NCBI RefSeq assembly: GCF_933775445.1
Contig: NC_065873.1
Span: 4,712,001 to 4,776,000, forward strand
From: Argentina anserina
Taxonomy: Eukaryota > Streptophyta > Magnoliopsida > Rosales > Rosaceae
Reading direction: 5' to 3'
DNA length: 64,000 nt
Position 1 is the stretch's first letter, and every line of letters begins with the position of its first letter. Shown here piece after piece: positions 36,438 through 47,100 of the stretch. The translations under genes and the position numbers were made by a program. The notes under the pieces were generated by a model. It had not been told where the DNA came from and did not search any database. It saw only the letters and a list, made by a program, of their open reading frames with translations.

Positions 36438-36686
36438 CTAAGCGACGGTGACGGATTGCTGCTTGGAGGTCTCTAAGGGCTTTGTAGGTTTCTTATCCAT
36501 GAAGTCTTCAATGTTGTAAACGACAGTGATGTAGAGTGTACAGCTAGGGCACCGAGCAATCTCTTCCCCCAATTTCAGGTCCTCCTTGGTGATCTGGAAC
36601 AAGTCTCCACACGGGCACGGGTACGTGTAAGCCTGTAGCTCCTCATTCCACTCCATATCTTCGATCTCCACATCGTCATACGACAT
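36438..36686 (-). CDS. DPH3: Diphthamide biosynthesis protein 3 (CSL zinc finger)
   Basis: An 82-residue protein starting MSYDDVEIEDMEWNEELQAY. DPH3 is the small zinc/iron protein that donates electrons to the DPH1-DPH2 radical enzyme, which makes diphthamide on elongation factor 2. It also works with Elongator (as KTI11 in yeast). The CSL domain is complete: the first metal pair is CPCGD at about residues 25-27, and the second is CPSC ~20 residues later. EDL and TLYITVVYN lie in the usual places. The length is normal for the family. I chose the ATG at 36686 because upstream codons do not look coding and a splice acceptor (..cag|attctgaag) lies just before it, which suggests an intron in the 5' untranslated region. 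The first exon may lie near 38525-38670, but that is uncertain. Confidence 0.93.
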   Translation of the reverse strand: MSYDDVEIEDMEWNEELQAYTYPCPCGDLFQITKEDLKLGEEIARCPSCTLYITVVYNIEDFMDKKPTKPLETSKQQSVTVA

Positions 36687-37975
36687 TGTTTTGGCTTCAG
36701 AATCTGTACCTGGTCCAAATTGAAATTCAATCACAATCATCAAATAAATACCTCGAAGAGGCAACAAACTAAGAATCCTGTGAAAATCAAGGAGGCTATA
36801 AAATTGACACAAATAATCAATTCTGTGAAAAGAATAAAGAGCCAATAGATTCAATGATTCATACTTACTTACATCATTCCAATTCTCCAAACTAATTTAT
36901 TTAAACAAAAGATGACTAACCGAGTCTCATAGTAAAACGAAAACTAAAAACACTGGAAACATGAATGACATATATAATAACCTCAGTAATTTCATCACAA
37001 ATATGTTATAACATGGGGCTAAAAGCTGTATAAACATGTAGAGTTAATACCAAACCCTAGAAATCAAGTAGTTAAAATAAAAGCAAGAAAAAAAACCCAA
37101 ACTTTAAGGCTCCATTTGGAAAATGGATTTGGATTTGACTTTGAATTTGAAATCTGGGTAAGTTTAATCCCAAGATTTCAAAATCTCATGTTTGGGTAAC
37201 AATTTAATCATGACGATTTGGATTTGAGAATTCAAATGATTGTTGCCATGCTCCATAATAGGTAGCAAATGACGCAATCCAGTAGCGTAGATAATAACCA
37301 AATAGACTACTGACTTGTTATGTTTACTAATCCCTGACTACTATTTGCAATAATGCATAACTACATAACTATCCTTGGCTATTATTTGCAGTGGATACAT
37401 AGAAAGCATCATAGAAGTATGCTAAATCAAGAAAAACAATCTTCTGCATCTCATATAGAAGATATAACTATAACTACATATCACAACTATAGTGAACTCA
37501 CGTTAGAATAAACCTAACCCTCAACTTTGATATGACATTTATAAACTAACAAGATCAAAATGGGAGAGGCTATACATAATGAATAGTGAAGGTCATCTTC
37601 TAGTCCGGTAATCTTCTAGTCCGGTCATTTTCTGTGGTGCAAAGTGAAATAAAAATCAGCAGCAACTACAGCCTAGCAAGGAAACCAAGTATACCTACAT
37701 TCATTTGATCGTATAAATGAGCACTGAAATATGCGCTAAATCATACAAATGGAGCAGCAAGAATGCATGTCATAAATTTCTTTGAAATTAAACTATTAAA
37801 ATTAATCTGCAATTTGTATTCAGATTTGACAAAACCAAGCAAGCATCACCACATAAGAGAGCAGAGCACAACAATAGAGAGCAAGGCATAGAGACGCAAG
37901 CAAGCATATGCAGCACTAGGATTTCAGTGCTAGCTACTTGTACTAACACGATCATGATCAGGATCAGCCATAATC
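36687..37975. other. Probable 5' UTR intron of DPH3; no coding sequence
   Basis: AT-rich DNA. A piece around 37110-37270 (ggatttggatttgaatttg...) has the look of an old MITE, but I could not define its ends. Confidence 0.35.
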
Positions 37976-38879
37976 AATATGTTGCACGGACACGGACACA
38001 CGACACGGAAAATCTCAAAAAATCGACATGGCAAACAAAAAATATTTATATATTTTTTTTGATACATAAAATAAATTAACAATGCCACTATAAAAAGTTG
38101 TAAAATCCATCAAATGCATAACAATTTTTACGAAACAACATCAAATAGTCAAAATGCAAGTGACATAGTGCATAGTTTAACATCATACTACAAAGTTCCC
38201 ATAATATAGTTAAATTAAACTTCTCAGAAAGTCATAAAAAGGCATCAAAAGCTTAGGAAATCCGCACTATCTCCATGCCTCCAATAGCAACACATTTAAA
38301 CCACAACAATTACAAAGCTAGCCAATTACACTACAACACTACCTCTGCAATAGCCAATAGGCAATGAACAGAAGTAAAAGCTAACGATTTCTCATACAAA
38401 TTGAGCTATCAAACACTACCCAACTACTCATTAAAATCATATCAAAACCCATTCAACGATCAACCGGATCAAACATAAACCAATTTTAATCTTCAAACTT
38501 AAAAAACAAAATTGAATTACTTTACGGAGATGGAGATCTAGAGCCGTCGGCAGAGGGAGAGGGAGGGAAAGAAGCTGCCGCCGTGACCAGAAGAGGAGTC
38601 GCCGACCAGGAGTCGCAAGGAAAGAGGAGAAGCAGAACGGCGAGATAGAAAAGTCGCACTCTGTTGTAGATATTTAGGTTTTTAGTTTTTACAATTTTAT
38701 TTATAATTTGTTTTAATGGTTAAAGTGATGACGTGGCGTATGTAGCCCGTCAGTCAACATGGTCAAAATTTTACGATACATATCCGATTCATAAAAAATA
38801 TGTATTGTGTTATATCGGCATGTCCGGACGTGTTGGATATGGCGACATACCTCCAACTGACGTATATGTGCAACATATT
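37976..38879. mobile_element. Element with AATATGTTGCAC inverted ends
   Basis: The ends AATATGTTGCAC (37976-37987) and GTGCAACATATT (38868-38879) are perfect 12 bp inverted repeats. Inside the left end is cacggacacggacac and near the right end tgtccggacgtgttgg, again roughly inverted. No flanking target duplication was found. A GC-rich segment (about 38525-38660) sits in the middle. It may be either a captured gene fragment or the first exon of DPH3. Confidence 0.45.
38525..38670 (-). other. GC-rich exon-like stretch, possible DPH3 5' UTR exon
   Basis: On the minus strand this is a CT-rich, GC-rich leader-like segment that ends at a donor-like CTCC|GTAAAG. The composition contrasts sharply with the AT-rich surroundings. 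It would suit a 5' untranslated exon of DPH3, about 1.8 kb upstream of the coding exon. It lies inside a TIR-bounded element, which makes a captured fragment equally possible. Confidence 0.3.
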
Positions 38880-39094
38880 ACTTCTTATCTTTATGTAGAT
38901 ACAATAAGCATATTATAATTGATGATCGATTTTCAAAGAATGTACTACGTAAGCTGTATTCAGTTTCCTAAGAACATATGCACCTTATTTGCTCCATCAC
39001 ACCTCCAATCCATCAGTTAAATTACCATCATCAATTACTATACACTGCAAATTACATTTATGTACCAGCTTTTATGTACCAATCACATCAATTA

Positions 39095-39670
39095 CCATAC
39101 AGATAGTGTGATAGTAAGTGTAACATCGGATGTGACAGTAGGTGTAATATGTAGTGTGACAACGGGTGTGTCAATTAGTGTGATAGGTAGTATGACAACG
39201 GGTGTGACAGCTAATGTGATAAGTTGTGTGACAACATGTGTGATAGGTAGTGTGATAACGGGTATGACAGCATGTGTGATAGCAGGTGTAATATGTAGTA
39301 TGATAATGTTTAACACTTTAACTCTAAACTTTTCTAAACCCTAAACGTCAAACCCTAAACCATTGAGAAACTCTAAATTTTACAGTGCATTTAGGGTTTA
39401 GGGTTTTGAGTCTAGCATTTAGTGTAAACGCTAAACGCTAAACCATAAACCCTAAACGCTAACATTGTTATGCACCACGTTTTTTTCATACCTATTTGGT
39501 GTGATATGTAGTGTGATAATGTTTAACACTTTAACCCTAAACGCTAAATCCTAACCCTTAAAATGTAGTGTCACATGGAGTGTGACAGCGGGTGTGATAG
39601 ATAATGTGATAACGGGTGTGACAGGTAGTGTGACAATAGGTGTGACGTGTGGCAGCATGTGTGACATGCT
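39095..39670. repeat. Degenerate GTGTGAYARYGG minisatellite
   Basis: Dozens of imperfect 9-12 bp units such as gtgtgacaacgg and gtgtgataggta occupy 39095-39310 and resume at 39565-39670. The open frames through it are repeat artefacts. Confidence 0.85.
39335..39560. repeat. Telomere-like CCCTAAA degenerate repeats
   Basis: Between the two minisatellite tracts are repeated aaaccctaaac, ctaaacgctaaac and, inverted, tttagggtttaggg. These are degenerate forms of the plant telomere unit TTTAGGG in both orientations. Confidence 0.6.
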
Positions 39671-39862
39671 GAGAGCTGTCTAAATATGTGAAATGATGTT
39701 AAAATTTAAAGGACATTCGTATGAGTATGCTCAAAATGAATAGAATAACTAGAATTAAGGAACCTTGAACTCCGGTTTCACCGAAATTGCTTAGAGCACA
39801 GCCATCGACTATAGTAATGCCTTGCGAGGGTTGCTGCGCCTTGTACAGTGGTCGGTTTAGAG

Positions 39863-40691
39863 TAGGCCTGGCAACGGAGCGGGTTCGTTCGGGTCGCATG
39901 CAAGTTTCTAATGAGTCAGATCGTTAACGGGCTGACAAGGTAGGAACCCATTAATTTAACGGGTTTATACGGGCTAACACGATAGAAACCCGTCGGGTAT
40001 CGTGTTTTCCATTGGAACCCGGTTAAACCCGCGAACCTCCGTCGACTTATGAAGCAAAATCCATTTGACTTGGATTTGTTTATTTCTCTGTCGGTTTGAT
40101 TCCTCAATTCCTTCTCTTCCTATCTTTGTAATCAATTTCACTCTGATCTTATCCTTCTCTATTTCACTCTAACTCTATCTCACCACCGCGCTAGCTTTCA
40201 TGTATAGTTATCCTCACCTTGATCCTCACCCAATCCCGTTCGATTCGTTTGATCACACCGAGTCACCTCTTTTTTTATTTGAATCAGTTTGATCACCTTA
40301 GGTCCCTAGCTTTTATGCTCTTCTAGTCTTCCTTGAGTCCTTGATTGAAATCAAAGAAACTAAGCAGCTCACTGATCTTTTTTTTTTTCTGGGGTTGCTT
40401 TGATTTGCGTTACCGTATGTTTTTAGTTGAATGAAATTGATCATATTAGTATACGCCCAGTCACAAGAGCTTGATGTAGGGTTCATAAGAATCAGGTTAA
40501 TCTCTCCATTGACGGAGGCTGAATCGAGCAGCGGTTAGCGTGTTTCCAACGGGTTCCAACAGATAGCATGACCCGGCCCATTAATAAGAGGGTTTGAGAC
40601 GTGTGGGTTTGCGAAGCACGGATAGTAAAATGGACGGGTTTGTGCGGGTTAAGAGCGGATTGACGTGTTCCGGGTAAGGTTGCGAGGCCTA
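39863..40691. mobile_element. Non-autonomous hAT-type element, 829 bp
   Basis: Inverted ends TAGGCCTGGCAAC (39863) and GTTGCGAGGCCTA (ending 40691) are flanked by an exact 8 bp direct repeat GTTTAGAG at 39855-39862 and 40692-40699. The TAGG.(C/G)(T/G)GGCAA-type terminus and the 8 bp duplication are both typical of the hAT superfamily. Sub-terminal DNA is rich in cgggtt/aacccg in opposite orientations. No transposase is present. Confidence 0.8.
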
Positions 40692-40699
40692 GTTTAGAG

Positions 40700-41169
40700 T
40701 GGGTAGAGTATCAAATGGAAGAGGAGAGAATCGTATTTTCAAAAAAAAAAAAAGAGGAGAGAAAAATATTTTCAACGATACCAACCACTCTCAAAGACAT
40801 AATTATAGTCATAATTAAAAGAAAAAAAAGTGAGAAATGATAAAACAGTTAGGAAACAATATTTAAAAAAGTGATTTTGTTCTAATTTTAGTCTAAATTT
40901 ATTGACTATTTTCTAATTTCTACTCAATTAAGATGACATTTTTATAATTGAGAAATAAGTGGTGATTTTTTTTCTAATTAATAACGATGCATTTTTTTAA
41001 TTTTTGTCCTTACTTTTATAATTAAAAAAACACAAAAGTTAAAACAATAATATGTTTTAACTGCGCAGTACAAACGTAAAAAGGTCTTTGAATTTCATAT
41101 TTTGCCGGAAAAAGCCACTTCAGAAACACCAGAAATCACTTTCAGTAAAGCCCAGAGGGAAGAGAGAGA
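40700..41169. other. Promoter region of SMG1
   Basis: AT-rich, with poly-A and poly-T stretches. No clear TATA box was picked out. No gene is present. Confidence 0.4.
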
Positions 41170-41199
41170 ATGAGAGATGCTAAAGCAAGCAGAGAGTGA
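41170..41199 (+). promoter_or_regulatory. uORF of SMG1 with stop overlapping the main start
   Basis: An ATG at 41170 opens a nine-codon frame (MRDAKASRE) whose TGA (41197-41199) overlaps the SMG1 start ATG (41199-41201) in the form TGATG. A second ATG at 41177 opens a longer overlapping frame that runs into the coding exon. Both matter only if transcription starts upstream of 41170, which the sequence alone cannot show. Confidence 0.5.
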
Positions 41200-44100
41200 T
41201 GCAAGGCCTCCACCACCAGCAGCAGCAGCTTGCGGCGCTTCTCTCCGCCGCGCTCCCCAAGGACGACTCCTCTTCCGCTTCAAAACCTGACGACGATGAC
41301 TCTGCTCGACTCGCCGCCGTCAACTCCCTCCACCGCGCCGTTCTCTACCCTCCGAACTCCCTCCTCGTTACTCACTCCGCCTCTTTCCTCGCCCAGGGCT
41401 TCTCTCAGCTCCTCTCCGATAAGTAAAACCCCTTTCTCTTCCTCAATTTCACAGTTATATTCTCTGTTAGGGTTTACTGTTTATCATTCTCGCTTTATTA
41501 TCTGTTTAACCTAATTTTGTGGTGCTGTTAGTGTTTTTTTTTACTGTGAAAATTGGAAAATTAATCATATGTACAGGGATCAGATTATAAAATTTGCCCT
41601 GTTAAACCTAAACTAGTGTTTCTTTACTGAGAAATTGGAAGTATGTAGCTTCTTATTATGCCTAATTTTATATGAAGGAATCGGATTTTAAAATGGCTAT
41701 GATTTCGATTCGTATCATGCAAAATCATGTGGTTATTATTGTATAGGTTTTTGAATTTGCTATGTTGTCTAGCCGGAATTATTTTTGTTCATATTTGTAT
41801 GTGTGGAAATTGGATTGTAGATGTTATGGGGTGAGACAAGAGGCTGCGGTGGCATATGGTGCTCTTTGTGCTGTGGTTTGTTCTATACCGATAACGTCAA
41901 ATGGAAGGCAGAACCATGTTATGCTTGGGGGATTGGTTGACCGGTTCATTGGTTGGGCGCTGCCGTTGCTTAGCAATATCAGTGCCGGAGATGGGACTGT
42001 GGAGTTGGCATTGGATGGCTTGCGGGAGTTTGTTAATGTTGGAGACGTTGGGGGGATTGAGAGATATGCTTTGTCAATTCTTAAAGGGTGCCAGGTTCTT
42101 CTTGAGGATGAGAGGACTTCATTGAGTCTGTTGCATCGCCTTCTTGGTGTTTTGGCTTTGATATCGTTGAAGTTTTCTAGATACTTTCAGCCTCATTTTC
42201 TTGACATTGTTGATCTGCTTCTCGGGTGGGCGTTGGTGCCGGATCTTGCTGAAACGGATAGACGGATTATAATGGATAGTTTCTTGCAGTTTCAGAGTCA
42301 TTGGGTTGGTAATTTGCAGTTTTCTCTGGGATTGCTTTCGAAGTTTGTAGGTGACATGGATGTTTTGATTCAGGACGTAAGCCATGGAACCCAACAACAA
42401 TTCCGAAGGTTGCTAGCGTTACTTTCATGCTTTTCAACAGTATTGCAGTCCACTGCTTCTGGTTTGCTGGAATTGAATCGACTTGAACAGATTACTGAAC
42501 CCCTTAACAGAATTATTCCTCGGTTGTTGGGGTGCTTATCTATGGTTGGAAGGAAATTTGGGTGGTTGGAATGGATTGGGGATTCATGGAAGTGTTTGAC
42601 TCTGCTGGCAGAAATTTTTTGTGAAAGATTTTCCTCCTTTTATGCACTTGCTGTTGATATTCTATTTCAAAGCTTGGAAGTGGACAATAGGAACCAAGCA
42701 ATGGGAGCTGGAAGAATTACCTCCTTCGAAGTTCATGGAGTGTTAAAAACTAATCTCCAATTATTATCATTGCAGAAATTTGGGCTTCTTCCAATGTCTG
42801 TGCAGAAATTACTGCAATTTGATTCTCCAATCTCTCAGTTGCGTTTGCATCCTAATCACTTGGTAACAGGCAGTTCGGCTGCCACTTATATATTCTTGCT
42901 TCAACACGAGAATAATGAAGTTGTTGAACAAGCACTGACTTCATTGACAGAGGAGCTGGAGTTATTAAAAGGGATGCTAGAGAAAACCCTGGGCCAGGAC
43001 GATGAGGTTCATGCACGTTTTATCACATGTTCAAAACACGAATTGTTTGCGCTAATTAAATTTGATTTGAAGGTTCTGTTGTCATGTGTTTTCTTCAGTG
43101 GGGGTAAAAATTATAGTTTGATTGGCCAACCAGACATTGCAACACTGTATCTTATGAGGTCAGAAACATTGATAAACGTTATTATTGAGAAATTTAATCC
43201 CTTTGACCTTCCTATTCTGGAATATGCAGATTTGCAAGTCAATGTTTTGAAGACGTTTGACAGGCTAACAATAGTTAAATTCCTAAGTACCTGCTCTTTG
43301 TTATATCTGAGTAGCAGAAAATCTTCAGTGGATGTTACTTCTGGTAAATTACTAGCTGGTGAGTCTTTGACGAATGAACATTTAGATGTGGTTGTTGAGA
43401 ATCTGAGAAAGTACGGTCTGTTTTTTGTGAAAGCTCTTCATGTCTCTTCGCCTCTTGCAGTAAAAGTAACTGCGCTGGATTGGGTACAAAGATTTTGTGA
43501 GAATGTTATTGCTTTTAATGAGAAATCAGACTCAGAAATTCATTTCTATAAAGTGTATGGTGATGATAGGATTATTGGTAATATGTTTTACTCAATTTTG
43601 GATGCTGCATCTGATAGGGAAACAAAAGTGAGGTCACATGTTGCAATAGTATTGGAGTTGTTACTACAGGCAAGGCTTGTACATCCTTTTTACTTCAATT
43701 GCATGGCTGAAGTGGTGTTGGGAAAACTCGGTGATCCAGAGATTGATATAAAAAATACATTTGTTAGACTTCTTGCTATAGTTGTACCTACTACATTGTA
43801 TGCATGTGGTCTTCATGATTATGGTACATCTCCATCATCTAGGGCTGGTGCTGTTCAGGTAGGCAACAGTTCTAACCTGCAGTGGAAGCAAGTGTTTTCC
43901 TTGAAACAGCTCCCGCAGCAACTTCACTCGCAACAACTAGTGACCATATTGAGTTACATATCCCAAAGATGGAAGGTGCCTCTTGCTTCTTGGATCCAAC
44001 GGCTTATTCATAGTTGTCGAAGTTCAAAAGACCTTGTTGCAGGTCAGCTCGAGGAAACAGGAAATGTTGCTAATGGTGTGTGGTTGGACATCAAAGTGGA

Positions 44101-47100
44101 TGATGATTTTCTTGAAAAACATTGCTCAGTCAATACCCTGGCCGGTGCTTGGTGGGCTATCCAAGAAACTGCTAGATATTGTATCTCCACACGGCTTCGG
44201 ACTAACCTTGGTGGGCCAACCCAGACTTTTGCAGCATTAGAGCGAATGCTTTTGGATGCTGCACACCTATTACAGTATGATAGTGAGCAGACTGATGGGA
44301 ACTTGAGCATGATAGGGTCTTCTGGTGCTCATTTGCTACCAATGAGGTTACTAATTGATTTTGTAGAGGCTCTAAAGAAAAATGTATACAATGCATATGA
44401 GGGGTCTGCTGTTTTACCATCTGCTGCTCGATCAAGCTCCCTATTTTTTCGAGCTAACAAGAAAGTATGTGAGGAGTGGTTCTCCCGTATATGTGAGCCA
44501 ATGATGAACGCTGGTTTAGCTCTACAATGCCATGATGCTACGATTCACTACTGTTCGCTGCGTTTACAGGAGCTCAGGAATTCTGTAGCTTCAGCTTTAA
44601 ATGACAACTCTAGGGTACAAGTAACCGAGCACCTCCATAATATCAAGGGTAGATTTTCTGCAGACATATTGAGGATTTTACGGCACATGGCGTTGGCTTT
44701 CTGTAAGAATCATGAATCTGAGGCTTTAATTGGACTGGAAAAATGGGTATTGCTGATGTTCTCTTCCTTTCTTGTAGAGGACAACCAGTCTTGTAACAGT
44801 AGGGTATCTGGGCCAATTACATGGGTTACTGGGCTAGTATATCAGGCAGAAGGTAAATATGAAAAGGCTGCTGCTCACTTTACTCACTTGCTACAGACTG
44901 AGGAGTCACTGAGTTCCTTGGGTTCTGATGGTGTGCAGTTTGTTATTGCACGCATCATTGAGTGTTATACTTCTGTTTGTGATTGGAATTCATTAGAATC
45001 TTGGTTACTGGAGTTGCAAACACTTCGAGCCAAGCATGCGGGGAAGAGTTACTGTGGTGCACTAACAACTACTGGTAATGAAATTAATGCAATTCATGCC
45101 CTGGCACAGTATGATGTGGGTGAATGTCAGGCAGCATGGGCATGCCTTGGTTTGACCCCTAAAAGTAGCAGCGAGCTCGCACTTGATCCCAAATTGGCCT
45201 TGCAAAGAAGTGAGCAGATGCTTTTACAGGCTATGCTATTTCATAATGAGGAAAAGGTAGATAAGGTGCCACATGAATTAGTGAAGGCCAGATCGATGCT
45301 AGAGGAAACATTGTCTGTTCTGCCACTGGATGGGTTAGAAGAGGCAGCTGCATATGCTACTCAGTCCCACTGCATCTTTGCATTTGAGGAATTTTACATG
45401 ATTAAAAGTAGCCAGGATAAGCCCAGGCCTTTTCAATCCGTGTTAAGCTCATATGTGCAGCCAGAAATAGGCAGAGTTCATCAAGACTGTGACCCTTGGT
45501 TAAAAGTTCTTCGTGTTTATCGAACCATTTCTCCTGTTTCTCCTGCTACTCTAAAGCTCTGTATGAACTTGTTGATTTTGGCCCGTAAAAGAAGAAACTT
45601 ACTATTGGCAAATCGCTTAAACAGCTATCTCAAAGATAATCTATTGAGCTGCTCTGAAGAAAGAAACCGGGAGTTTCTCATCTCAAATCTTCAATATGAG
45701 GGTATCCTGCTAATGTATGCTGAAAACAATGTGGAGGATGCTTTGACCAACCTGTGGTCTTTTGTAAGTCCTATCATGGTTTCTTCACTGTCTATGAAAT
45801 TTGATGCTGACAATAGTATTCTGAAAGCCAAGGCATGCTTGAAACTCTCAAAATGGCTTAAAAAGAAGTATACAGATTTCAAGCTCGATGAAATTGTTGT
45901 TAAGATGCGATCAGATTTTGAAATGGCTAATTCTTCATCTCCCAGCAGAGGCAGATCCTCATTTGTTGATGAGGTCATAATCTCTAAAGCACCTCTGGGT
46001 CCTATTGTTGAGGAACTTGTTGGTACAGCTACAAAGTTGTCCACTCATCTATGCCCTACTATGGGTAAGTCCTGGATTTCTTATGCCTCTTGGTGTTTCA
46101 GACAAGCCAGACAATCTCTTTTAACCCCACATGAAAATACTCTTTGCTCATGCTCATTTTCCCCATACCTTGTTCATGAAGTTTTACCTGAGAGATTCAA
46201 GCTAACTGAAGATGAGGTCAGAAAAGTGGAATCTTTGATTTTAGCACATTTCCAAAATAAGGATGATGCAGATTTCACTGCTGAACAGGGAGTTGATTCT
46301 GCTGGGAATGACAACATTGTGATGGCATTAAAGTTGCAAGTGGTGAATATTATTGAAACTGTTTCTGGGGCACCTGGTGTTGAAGACTCAAGTGAAGATT
46401 GCCTTTCTGCTGCTCTAGTTTCTCAGTTGAAGACATGCTTCCTTCAAGCCAATATTGGCGTGAATGAAACCAACATTTTTCCCGTAATCAATGAGTTAGA
46501 ATCCATGTGGTGGTCCTTGAGGAGGAGGAGAGTGTCCCTCTTTGGCCATGCAGCTCAAGGATATATACAGTATCTTTCATATTCATCTGCCAAAATTAGC
46601 AATAGTGGTTTGGCTGACTCTAGTTCTGAGCCTCTGAAACAAAAAACTGGCAGCTATACGCTGAGGGCCACTTTGTACGTCCTGCATATTCTTCTCAATT
46701 ATGGAGCTGAGTTGAAAGATACACTTGAACCTGTTCTTTCAACAGTTCCTTTGTCACCATGGCAGGTAAGCTGTTATTACCTGGTTTATATCCATCCTGC
46801 TAATTAAAGTGAGATGATTTGATCTCTCTCTCTCTCTCTCTCTCTCTGATTACAATCTTCAATTCTAGGAGGTTACCCCCCAATTATTTGCTCGGTTAAG
46901 TTCTCATCCTGAGCAAGTGGTACGAAAGCAGTTAGAGGGTTTATTAATGATGCTGGCCAAACAATCTCCTTGGTCCATAGTGTACCCAACATTAGTTGAT
47001 GTGAATGCTTACGAAGAGAAGCCTTCAGAGGAGCTCCAACACATACTTGGTTGTTTGGTAACAATCTATCTCCCATGTTTTATTTTCTATTATAAAAAAC

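Noticed and set aside
36687..36890. N-terminal extension of DPH3 by 68 residues
   Set aside because: The extension is not DPH3-like and crosses a probable splice acceptor; family length fits the ATG at 36686.
37110..37270. MITE-like ggatttggatttg region
   Set aside because: Inverted ends and target duplication could not be defined.
39060..39344. Val/Thr/Ile-rich frame of 94 residues
   Set aside because: Translation of a minisatellite; repeats exist at DNA level in all frames.
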